Shown here one piece after another: positions 1 through 12,400 of a DNA stretch of 64,000 nucleotides. The stretch covers positions 39,434,757 through 39,498,756 of the forward strand of contig OZ029913.1 of NCBI GenBank assembly GCA_964023275.1, written 5' to 3'. This stretch comes from Norana najaformis (taxonomy: Eukaryota > Annelida > Clitellata > Crassiclitellata > Hormogastridae). The notes beneath the pieces were generated by a model that saw nothing but the letters and a program-made list of their open reading frames with translations, ran no database searches and was not told the origin of the DNA. A program made the translations under genes and the position numbers. Each line of letters opens with the position of its first letter. Position 1 is the stretch's first letter.

Positions 1-54
1 AACATAATAGTTCAATAATGTTTACTCTGTTAGTGAAACTTCTACTCTGCTCCA

Positions 55-160
55 ATAAAGACTAATTTTGACCATGTTTTCACTTGAAGCAACAATCGAT
101 TGATGTCTTATGCATTATGAAAACAGTGCTATAGAAGTCAGCAGATTAGATTAGGCACAC
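55..160 (+). mobile_element. LINE 3' end fragment
   Basis: Carries ACTTGAAGCAACAATCGATTGATG, TGCATTATGA, then GTGCTATAGAAGTCAGCAGATTAGATTAG, the shared 3' end of the dispersed LINE family. Confidence 0.7.
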
Positions 161-204
161 ACTGCAGGGAGACCTCTAAGTAACCATGACAATGCAGCCT
201 TTAC

Positions 205-403
205 CTATTTGTAAGCGGAGGCCGTAGCTTGTCATCACGATGACAGGCCTCGACCTGCCACTCGTCGCTGACCTTCACCGCAAGGTCACTGATCCGTCCA
301 ATCAGGATGCTCGATCCCATGTAGTCGAGTCGGGTCTCCATGATGTGCAGCTGTGAAGTTATCACGTGTTCTGGTTCTCGACCAGGATCCTCACTGATAC
401 ACA
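205..403 (-). CDS. BLTP1: BLTP1 exon 52 (last in window)
   Basis: Codes METRLDYMGSSILIGRISDL and VKVSDEWQV (human RVDYMGSSILMGIFSNADLKLQDEWKV). The donor AG|GTAAAG at 205/204 is preferred over an internal GT at 254. The remaining exons lie left of position 1. Confidence 0.9.
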
Positions 404-3400
404 CTGTGTCAGATTAAAACAACGGCAGCTGGTCAGTCAGCAAGTAACAACAATAAGTAATTCAAACAGTGAGTCAGTCAGTCAGACATACTGATAAATA
501 AGGCAGCAAGTAACAATAAAAGTAAGTCAGTCAGTCAGTAAGTTACAACGGTAATACAGTGATCAACTACTACCAGCTGTTTTTTGGAGACATACAGGTG
601 TGAATGACATTCAATAAGCTTCTTTTGAACCCCTCCAAAACCGAATCCCTTCCTCTGGGCTCTAGCCAGCAGCTGCACAAGTTCAACTGGCATACTTCTA
701 CTCATCTGAATGGATCGGTTGCCGCTTGCAGTAAGTTATCACATAATCTGGGTATATTTGATTCCAATGTGTTTTTCTCAGAGCATATTCAAGCCACTTG
801 AAAATCTGTTCACTTCAATACGTGAGGCATTTGCAAAATAAGATCTTAGGTAACTCGGAATGTCTGGATTCCACAGGCTAATGCTCTAGTTTGCAGTCAT
901 CTTCATTACTGTAACTCATTTTTAAAAGGGGTCATGAAGACAAATCTGCACAAATTACAAATGCTTCAGAACTCCTTTGCCATGACTACCAAGAAAATAC
1001 CCAAGTTCTAACACATCACACCTATCCTGCAATCATTGCACTGGCCTCCTATAGAACAAAGAATCCGGACCAGCCAACTTATCTTTTGTATTTGCTCAAC
1101 CCTTGGGTTCACAAACAATCCACTTGCTCATTTCCTACTCTGACTCTTGTAGTGCCCTGAACTAAAATAGTACTGTAATCTTTCTCAGTCACCGCCCCCA
1201 GATTCTCGAATTCACTGCTTGTCTCTCTCTGCCCCACAGGTTCTGTGACCTTGTTTAGATCAAGACATAAGTCTCACTGTTTTCAAATTCCTTATCCCCG
1301 TAATGCAATTTTTTGGAATGCGATTTGGCTTAGAAGCAACCATCAGCTGATTCCTTGCACATTACAATAATGGCTCTAAAGAAGCTTTCAGATTAGGTTA
1401 GATTAGTCATTCAGTAAGTTACAATGAAACGTCAGCCAGTAACAATGATAAGTAAGTAAGTCAGTTGGTCAGTAAGTTACAACAAGTGATTAATTCAATA
1501 TTGGACTTCTTACAAGGAATAAATGGCAACAAATAATGATTAGGACTACATAGATGTTGCCTCATTTCAATCAGCTCATTATTTAAACTGGTTTAATAAT
1601 TACTTACTGACATGCTTATCGTTGTAACTGCGATTACAATTAGAACTACACTTACAGCGATAAGTTAGTAAGTTGCAATGATTCCTTGAGACCAGGCGTT
1701 TGAATAGTTTCTATGGAATTGTACAAACATGTGTTACCTTTGTCTTTATGCTTAAGATGAGTTTCTGTAGAGGCAAGCAAACAAGTTTATTATATTTATC
1801 TTGTTTTTTGCAACATATGTTACACAGACTGATTGGAAATTATGACTCTAGTGAAATACCTTCGAAGTTGAGACCCTGGAGCTCGATGTTTCCACCAATG
1901 ATTCCACCTCGAGCATCTAGCTTGGATCCACCAAGTCCAGCGAGGATCTTCATGTTCTTATATCCACGGCTGTCTATGGAAAGACGTCCCTGCGACTTCA
2001 GTTCCTTTGTCGACCACCTGAAACATGAAACACACATAGCATAGATGTCTGTAGCTTGTTGTAAAGTAAGGTGATTCAGCAGAATTAAATTACTAATCGA
2101 AAGCTCTTATAGCAGTTATCATAATGCACAAGGCATCAATCGATGACCATTTCAAAGAAACTGTAGTAGAAAATCATAATCAGCTGGAGAAGCCAGGATG
2201 AATTCTGATATGTCAGGGAAACCAGAAGTGAGGCTATGGCAGGGAAGCAACTGAAACAAACGAGTTTTAAGTTTAGACCTGAATGACGTTAAATAACAAA
2301 CAGAATGCACAGAATGGGTAGTCAGTTTGCGAGCCAAGCCTGAATAGCATACCAACAAAGCCAAACTGACCTGAAATAGCCGCATCTTATACATAAATAA
2401 ATTTATTATTAATAGTTAGTAAATATTATTTCAGAAAATGTAATAACAAAACTAGGATACTTGATGAAATAAACAATATAATGATACAGAACTATTATTT
2501 CATATTTCATACATTACAACATTTATTACTAATAATAATTATTGAAGATCTTATCAAATTTGATAAAAAGCAAAATCGTTAATATTAAAATCAAATATTA
2601 CTTGACATTTTATGCACTAACAAATACATTAATAATATTTTTCTAAAAAATAAAATAACATAATTTATTAATAATAACACATAAATATTATCTGACTAAA
2701 TGTGTTAATATCAGTGTACAAAATATAAAAGAAAATTTAATAAGAATAAAATCCGATAACACAAAATTTAGTAACCATTACATAGATAATTTAATATCCT
2801 CTGATAAACTCTAATAATGCAAAATACAGTTTTCTTTGTTTAACGTATTTCACTTCTAAATATTTGTAAATCAATACGCGTAACAATCCTAAAATTACTG
2901 ATGCTGTGTTTCACATATTTGTTGCATTGCCCTAAAATTAATGATGTTGTGTTTCACATAGAAATAATGCTGTTCCTAAAATTACTGACGTTGTATTTCC
3001 CATGACATTGCTCATGTTGACGACGACATCCAGTTGCGACAGGTTGACAGCAAACAACACAAGTGTTTCCCAGTTGGTGATAGACTTTGCAGCAGACGTT
3101 GCCGCCCCAGCTGATGAAACCCCTGGATAAACCGGATCCTGGAATGGGGACTGGACATCTATGGAAGGAATGGGGGAGAACTGATCAGCAATGCCACCCT
3201 GTGATTTATCTTTTGCTCCAGTTGGCAAGTCTATGGAAGAAAGAAAGAAACCAGGAACTGTTGTATTGCTATTTCAACATAACCCAATAAACTAGTGGTA
3301 AATATCGCTCTTGGCCGTTTCACAGACTGGTCCAAATATCAGTAGACCTTGCTAGCTCCTTCCCTTTTTTATCTTACCGATCAAACTATCAAAGACACAT

Positions 3401-6400
3401 ATATACATTAACTTATGCAATAAATAATAATACTAATAAAATTTTGAATTACCTGTCTCTCTGTCACCTGTCTTAATGCCATTGTTATTCTAAATCACTG
3501 CCACTATCCATGGGCTGAAAGCTCGTAAGTGTTTACTGCACGTTTAAGAGTTTCGGGGTTCTTGTTGACCCGGGCTATGTCGAACCTGGTGTTCCAATTT
3601 TGTGAGTCAGTTGCCATAGATTTCTGTTGTATTTAATGTATGGGTAACATACCTGCACCCATCTGTCTGACCATACATACTCTTTATCCAAGTCTGGGAC
3701 TGGCTTGGGGTCCCCAAAAGAGTATGAACATGCTCTAACTGGCCAACTGCTTTCAGGGCTCCCGTTGAGGCAAGTCCACTCTAGGTCATATTCAGTTAAT
3801 ACTTTCACCACTGTTGGATAGCCTCAGCAGGCATTCCTTACCCTTCAACATGGTGAGGTGCAAGTTAATCTTGAAGGGATTCATCTAAAAGCCTCCTTAC
3901 AGCCCCTAAAGAAATACTAAGTTATATTATAGTACATTACACACTTGGTTTGTCATTACCTTCTGCTGCTCTTTTCTCGACGTGCCATTTTCTGGCCGAC
4001 CTAGCGCTCGGCACTTTGTTGAATGCAGTGAAGAGAGATGACTCGGACGTCGGAGATGAACTAGATAGATTTGTCGGAGCAGCCTCCACATCTGCAAAGC
4101 ATATGTTCCAATTCAAATTCAACACAAATACCTGTGTTATAAGTTATTTATATGTATGTACTATTATTTATTAAAACTTCTATTGCGCCCATGTCTAATG
4201 CACAGGGAACCAACCAAAGGGACACCAAAACCAATCCACAATCAGGCCAATAGCCAGAAGATCAATCCACTAAGACAGAGAGACAGCCTATGGTGAATAA
4301 TCAATTGCCTATATCATTGGCAGCCAAAAACAGGTAACTGGGTCAGCTCTCATTGCAGCCAATTATAATCTTAATGCACGGAAGAATATTATTAACTAGC
4401 CACTTCTATGGCTGGTGTTTAATGCATAAGGCTTCAACCGGTCAAAACAAGTCAAAAAGCATCTGAGCTAAATGAATGCAAAGTAAACTTCCTGAGCAAA
4501 CACTGATTCTAGGATAAGCCTGACCTGAAGCCAATCTCTTACATTTGCACTTTAGTTACACACACTGAATTCTTCAATTCCAGTCTCACTGTTTACCTCA
4601 ATCACCACAGATTAGATGTAGTATCATAATTATTTGTTACAATAAATGGTGTGGTATATTCAAATACATTACTTTTTTGTAAGTATTGAAGAAGCACTAA
4701 AACAATTTACTCAGTTTCCCTAATCTAGCTTTAGGTGTACACTTATTAATTCTCTGTAGTAGAATATTCTTCTAGGGATTCATCTTGGGGGTTATTGGTC
4801 AGGGGTTACTGCCCAGGGGTAATTGGCCGGATACCAACATTTATGATATGTTGGAAAGGTAATGAGTTGCTTCACTTAAGTTTTGATTACTATATAGATT
4901 AAAAACGCAGAGTTTGTGGCAATACCGGACTCGAGATCGCTGTCCAGGAGGGCCAGTTCCTCCCCTAGGAACATTCGTCTGGCCAGTGAACGCCGGTACC
5001 AGGCCTTCGGAAAAGCAAGGATCTCCAGAAGCCTTCGCATGTCGTACTTGAACGACGCTGATCCGATGTCACAAACAGCTGCAAGACACAAACAGCAAAT
5101 ACTATGTAAACAGAGAATGATAAAACACATGGTAAAAGATGGTAGAGATAACATATTTGTTTACATTCCTCTATAGAAATGCTTCAAAAGTGTGGTCTCA
5201 AGGTCAAAGGTCATTCAGCTGAGGTCCAAACATAACCACAAAAAGACATCTTTTATCATTTTTACTGCTGGTTAACAATAATAATAATAAATATTTTGGA
5301 AGCAATAAATGAAATGAAATGAATAATAAGATAATAAAAATAATATGGTCTTATAATAATAATAATAAAATTTTTATTATTGTTATTACTATAATTACAA
5401 TAATTCAACTTGCTTACCCACCATAGCCTGATTCTGATTCCCAAACCTATCAAATTTTGACTGCTCTTTTCCAATGGATTACTTTTATCGACTATGACTT
5501 GAAGCAACCATCGACTGACACATTATGAAAATTTGTGCATCGTGATAACAGTAGATAATACTAGACTAAACTAGAATAGAACAGAATAGAACAGAATAGA
5601 ACAGAATAGAACAGAACAGACTCCAAGCAAGGATTCATTCTACAGAAAATCACATGGATACTATACAACAGGAAGGGATTGATATGCAACTGAACTGGGA
5701 GTCCAAATTCCTTCCTATGCTATTTGAACAAGTTTGTAAACAAACATCCACAAAAACCGACCAGAAAAGCGAACGCTGTTGGCTGCCGTCTTCTGTCCCA
5801 GGAGGTCAGATGTCAGTTTGGTTGCAGAGGAAGCAGATGACAGATGGAGGTCACTCTGCATGAGTCCACGTCGACTTCGGGAGATGTTCACCTTGACGAA
5901 CTCAACGTTGAGGCTGAGCGAATCCTTTCGACTGGTCTCCAGATGAGGTGTTCCTTTCTCATCAGCTGACAATGCATCTACGATTAGATCAGACTAGTTA
6001 CTAGTCACAGATCAAATTAGATAAGATTAGCAGTCACTGATGAGATTAGTATGACTCAGATTAGACTATATCACATGTGATTATACTATCAGTAATATAT
6101 TAGATTATATTAGTCTGCTCAGATGGGATTATATTAGTTCAGATCAGCTTACCATTCAGAGATTAGATTAGATTCCGAGTCATAGATTAGACTACATTAG
6201 GTTAGATTGGCTCAAATTTGATCAGATTTACCGGTTGTGCTTTTCGCTCCCTTACGGAACGTATTTTCGAGGACAGAGAGCGAGGCCTTCTTCTGTCCAC
6301 CTCCATATGGATGGAAGATGTAAAGTGAGAAGTCATTGAGACAAGCGGTAACACTCAGACCACCGCCGACAGATGCCTCCAGCATCGCTGCACTCAACAA

Positions 6401-9400
6401 GTGAGACCGAGAGGCATTTGATGTGCGTGACGGCAGTGTACCTGCCACCTGTGAAGCAGATCCTGTGTTTTCAAAACAAACAGGTGCACAAAATTAGAAA
6501 GAAGGGAAAGGAGGAGATCAGGGAAAAGGCGCTGCATCATGAAGAGGAACAGAAAGAGAAGGTTGAGAAGAAGGTGTAGGAGGAAGAGGAGAAGGACAAA
6601 GGGGGGAGAAGAGGGGATGGCATAAGCAGAAGATTAGGTGGGAGAGCAGTGAACAAGGGAGGAAGAAGAAGAGGTTGGTGGAGAAAGAGGAACACCAGAT
6701 GGAAGAGTAGGAGAAGGAAGTGAGAGAGGAGGAAGAATTGAGATGATGGAGGCGGAAGATGCTAGGTTAATGAGGAGGAAGGGCAGCAGCAAGAATGAAG
6801 AGAAGAAGGTGGAGGAGCATGAAAAGAAGTAAGTGAAACAGGAGGAGGAGGAAGGAAGTGGATGAAAACAAGAAGACGGGGATGAAGAAAGAGGATTAGG
6901 AGAAGGAACACAAATTCTGATATAACATCGACAGGAACAACATGTAATCCTAATCTAGTTAAGCTTTAGAAAATTGTCTAATTAAAACTCAAGCTTGTCA
7001 TAAGGCATTTCTTGATGTGGGTCTCAAAGACACATAAGTTTAAAAGAATGCTTTGGTGTATGTAAACATAAGTGTGCGGCATATGAATGCATGCACACAT
7101 GCATGTGTGTATGCATGCATGTATGTATGTATGCACATTTCTCTAAACACTTAATACAGCATCTCTCGAACTGCTTCATGCACTAACCTCCGAGGTTTAT
7201 AGTTCATTAAGAGCAAGTTCGCCAGTAATGAGATAATGATAAAATAATTAGAAAAGTCACCAATGGCTTGCTCTTGCACATACAAACAGCAATATATGAG
7301 CATGTGTGCAAATTTACATACAAGTATGTTATGTATTTATGGCTTATAAACAAACGCGTTACATCTGTCTTTACCGTTCAGACTGTCATGCTTACCCTTA
7401 ACTTTGCTGGGCGGCAAAGAGTCACTGATGGCGTTTGCTTCAACATCTGCCTTTTTCGTTGAAAAGACAACATCCAGTGATGGCATGCGTAACAAACACT
7501 CAACACGAGACACTGGAAGACATGTGAATCTGACCAGTGACGGCTGGACGCGAATGTACACAACAACGTCAACAGGAAATGATGAGTAGGCATAGTTGGA
7601 ACTTGAAACGAGCGAAGTCGCAGAAGTGTCAAGGTCAACAGTTGTTCGATTGCTTACTAGAAAGATGGACACCATCAAAGGTGTGAAGTTCAAGAATTTA
7701 CGAAACAGTAAATATCCCTTCTGGGGAAATCCCCTACTGCTCCTCATTAGCTATTGGCCATGAAGCCAGCTGCCAAAAACTGTCCCAATTTTGAAAACTT
7801 TATCCCAGCATAGTGTTGTTTTTAAACGACCCTTCTTTATCATATTATTTGCCAGAAAGCGCCTGCATTCACCATCATTAGAATTTGCTGCCTGTTTTTG
7901 TGTGCTCTGCAAGTTTGCTGATGTCATTCAGGTCTGGGCTGAAAACTTATCTTTTTCAAATTGCTTATCTAACACGGCCTATCATCTGGTCTCTAGGGCA
8001 TCATGGATCTTGAATAGTTCTATTCAAAGATTGATTTCACAATGCGTTTTTGCTTGAAAATGACCACTGACTTGTGCATTAGGATAACAGCGCCGTAGAA
8101 GTTTCCGGATTAGGTAAGATAAGATTGCATATGATCCAAAAAATCTTATGACCTCAAAGACTAGCATTCTTATAACAATACCCTTCTTATAGTTTTACCA
8201 TACTCAAAGCTTATCATTAATACACTCTTCTCAGTCTTCATGATCTTACCATTTAACGATCTTACCTGTCATCACGATCTTACAAGTTTAAGTTCTCATT
8301 AGTCTTGTGAATTCTACATTCTTACAATATTACCAGTCCTCATGATCTTACAAGACTTTATGACCTTACTATTCTTATATCCTTTGAGAGAGACGAGCTG
8401 AATCTTTGGAATTGGTTCGATCGCCTGTTCCAGGAAATCAAGCAAAGCTGGACTAATCAACATCTCCTGGAAAATTTCCAAAGAACTTCAACAAGTCAGT
8501 GAAATTCAGTCGAAATAAATACCCACCAAACACCAACACTCAAGAAAATGCACTCATTTTTAATGCCTTTGAGAAGTCTAACTGGTCTAAATATATGCGA
8601 TTAAAGGCAGGTTGAAAATGTACGAGGAACAAATTCAAATGCAACAGCACATAATGCAAGAGGATGGTCTGACACACAAGTAAGCACATTAAATTGCATT
8701 TCGTTCCATTCCATTACGTCCTGTGATTATCACAGGACGTAATGGAATCACAGAAAATCCAAGCACTCACTTCTGGCAACTGCTGAAGCGACAGCCATGC
8801 ATACAGGTTGGCCTTCTTGACGCTTGCCTTCTTCATAAACGACATGGCTAACCCTGGTTGACCGGCATCAGTAACATCTTCGTTGATGTTTGATGGATGC
8901 ACAGAATCTAATTTTGATCTATCTAAAGAAGATGTTGTTGGGCTCTCATAGCTTCCATGAGGACTCATCTTTGAATTGTAATGCACCTAGAAACAAACAA
9001 TGGTATACATAATGTAACGTACGTAATGCGATGTATGTAAGGTAAAAAAATCACCTGAAAACACACATCAATCTCGGTCAAGTTCCCAATCTTCTTGTCT
9101 TTCTGGTGCCTCGTTGATCTCAACAGGTGCTGTCCAAAGAACTGTGATTTCATGATGTGAGTTTGCTCTGAAGCAACTGATGAAGCTTTGTGCATTACAA
9201 TAACTGTGTTACACAAGTATCCAGATTCAATTAGATACAGATCAAGTGGTTCAACAGTCGTTCCCAGATTAGATTAGATCCAAATTAGATCGAATGGTTC
9301 AATGGATATAGATGTATCCATACTGGATTAAGTCAATTATCTAAAACAAGTTATGTCTCAGTTTTATATGGTAATGCTTATTGGCCAACCATCTTATTTT

Positions 9401-12400
9401 CTGTCCCTGCTGACCCCTCACACCCACAAACATTGCATTCATTCATCAGACACTTTGACTCTTGCTGTAACCCGAGACAGAACAGTACCGATTTCCCACG
9501 CGCTTGCCCGTCGCTTGTCTGAATTTCTGAAATGCTTGTTTCAGTCCACTCTGCAAGTTCACTGACATCATTCAGGTTTGGGTTAAAACCTCATCTTCTT
9601 TCTGGTTTTCTATCCTCCACAGTCTCTGGAGCTTCACAGATCTTGACTGGTTCGGTCCAAAGGATTCCAATTCCTGAATGTGGTTTTGCTTGGAGGCGAC
9701 CATAGACCGACACCTTGTGCATTACAATAATGGTGCTGTTGAAGTTTACTGCTTAGATTAGATTATGACTTACGACCGTCAACATCATAATATGAAAGCA
9801 TCAAAAATATATGAATTCACAACACTGAATTTCTAAAGTGTCACTTACACCAACAGTGACAAGAAACAAATTAAAATCACAATCAAAAATCACGAGTTGT
9901 GCAAAAATTCTGTAATTGACTCTCTTCAACAGTAGCTTTCAAGCAGTCAAAGACAAACAACAAATGACTAACAAAGCACAACAATTCAAAGCCATTCACT
10001 CAACTTCACTGTAACAGATTCTGCTGTAATTTATAACACTGATTACAGTGTACAGTGCAACTAAAGTTGTGACCTATACATAACAATGGTCACAGCATTC
10101 TTGAAAAGCCAAAAAGTAGGCTAATGTTGTAATCTATATGCCACATTCATAACAGAATTTTTCAAAAGCCAAAAAATACATCTAATGTTGTAATCTATAT
10201 AAGATTACACAGTTCTAAATAAGCCATAGAGTATGGCTAAAATTCTATTCTAAATGTAATACTGACTACTGCGTTCTCAAAAAGCCAAAAAGTACGGCTA
10301 ACGGTATATTAGTGTTTTCAGAAGTAGCGAGTACAGCTATTACTGTAATCTAGATTTACACTGATTAAAGTGTCTCAAAAAGCCACACAGAATGGCTAAA
10401 CTATAATCGGTACATAACACTGACTACAGCATTCTCAGAAGCCACATAGAATGGCAGTAACGGGACACGTACCAGTAATTCAAAGGTGTAATTAATTACA
10501 GTGAACTCGAACAGTAGAAAATTAAATGCAAATGCAGCCTTAAGTAACTGTTACATGCTTGGTCTTCACCTCAACTGTAAACACACATTTGATCAACAAA
10601 GCTTGCTTGTGAACAAGCAATAAGTTTGTAAGTCTTTGCATATCGTAATTCATCTACAAGCTACCGTGGAATCAGTAAGCAAAAAGGTCAAATGAGCAAG
10701 CAATCCGTGTGTTACAAGAGATTGGGTAACTGACAGATACTTTCCCCAAGAAGTATGCCCAAGTCACAAAAACTTAATATTCCTCTAGTTAAGTCTACAA
10801 TGCAGCATTCGACTGAATGACATTTTATAAAGCGTGAGCTTGCAGTGCTCTGATTGGATGGTATTATATTAGTCTGGCAATGCAACCGTCTGATTAAAGC
10901 AGCAAATCCAAAGACAGCAAATGGGTGCCAATCTCTTTCTAACACAGGACATCAACTGCAGAAAATCAATCAACTGGGTCGCCTCGCTGAAAGCTCAAGT
11001 AACATTAAATCAATTGCAACAACACGGCTGAACATAAAAAATAGGAAGCCATTAAGCCATTAACTTGACAGCCACAAATCAACGTCGTCGTCATGTCATC
11101 GTCATCATCATCCAATAATAGAAGGTTGACGTCATTACCTGACGTCACTAGATGACGTCACTAGAAGAGTTTACCTGAGAGCCACCTAATAATTCAGAAA
11201 GCTGATCCATTGTGTCAGGCTGACATACGTAGTGAACCTGTGATTCAAAGACTCAAGTTATTCGGCTTTGATTGAAAATATATCAAAAGAAATTCAAACA
11301 AGTAGACAGTTGCCAAAGTTAAAATACAAACGAGTCTAGCATGTGGAATGTAAATTAAAGGGTGTGGATTTCTGTAGGTTTTATGATTGCCACAGTTCAG
11401 AAAAGTTGTGGGATCACATGCTTTCAGTTGTTGTGCCCCTCATATTGGAATCATCTGCAACAAACGCCCTGACTTACAGATTTGCAATCAACATTTAAAT
11501 CATTTGTCAAGGCCCACAATTTCATTCTGGCCTTTGCATGACTTTGACTTGGCCCCTAGCAAACATTCATCTGCATCTTAGATAAAGATTTACTGATTTT
11601 GCACATGCAACAAATGCTTAAAAAAAAAACAAATTAAGATTTTGAACAAAACTGAAATAAGTCGCCCTAAAATATCAGTTTCTCTAAAAACAAGTCATGT
11701 CTAAATAACCTTCTGACTATCTAGATGTCGGGTAACCTGTTGACATCTTGTACGTTGATTTCCAGAAGGCATCTGATTAGGTTACATACGAATGGTTGCA
11801 CAATAAGATCAAGGCACATGGCATACTGTGAACAAAAATGACTTAAGACCCCAGTAATACTGGTAACTGATCTTCGACCACATGTAAAAGTTTATTGTAA
11901 ATCTACTGCTTGATCGCAAGCAAACCAATACCAGAAACTGACCTTTAACCATATTATAAAATGTAACCATAAATAGTAACTCAACATATGATTGCAAGTG
12001 AAACAATACTGAAAGACTGACCCTCGACCATGTGTAAAATTAATTGTAATCATAGCTTAGTGTTTGATCAAGTCAAAACAATACCAAAGACTGACTTGCA
12101 ACCACATATAAACTGCAATCATAAATCATAAGTCGATGAAACAAACCTTGACATCGACTCCTGGCAGGAAGAAAATGGTAATGTTGCTCGACAGATGTGT
12201 CTGTAGCGCTCGGCCACTTGATATCGTTGCAGAGTCTGTCACGAGCTTCTTGGCGCTGGATTTCTTCCGCTCAATGAGTTTTGGCGAGACAGGAGGATGA
12301 CCCTTGGAAGATGCACTTCTACGATAAGAACATGTTGGAGTGATATAAATGTGTGACTATGTTGTGCTGCATGACCTGTGGTCAAAGATGATGAGATGAA

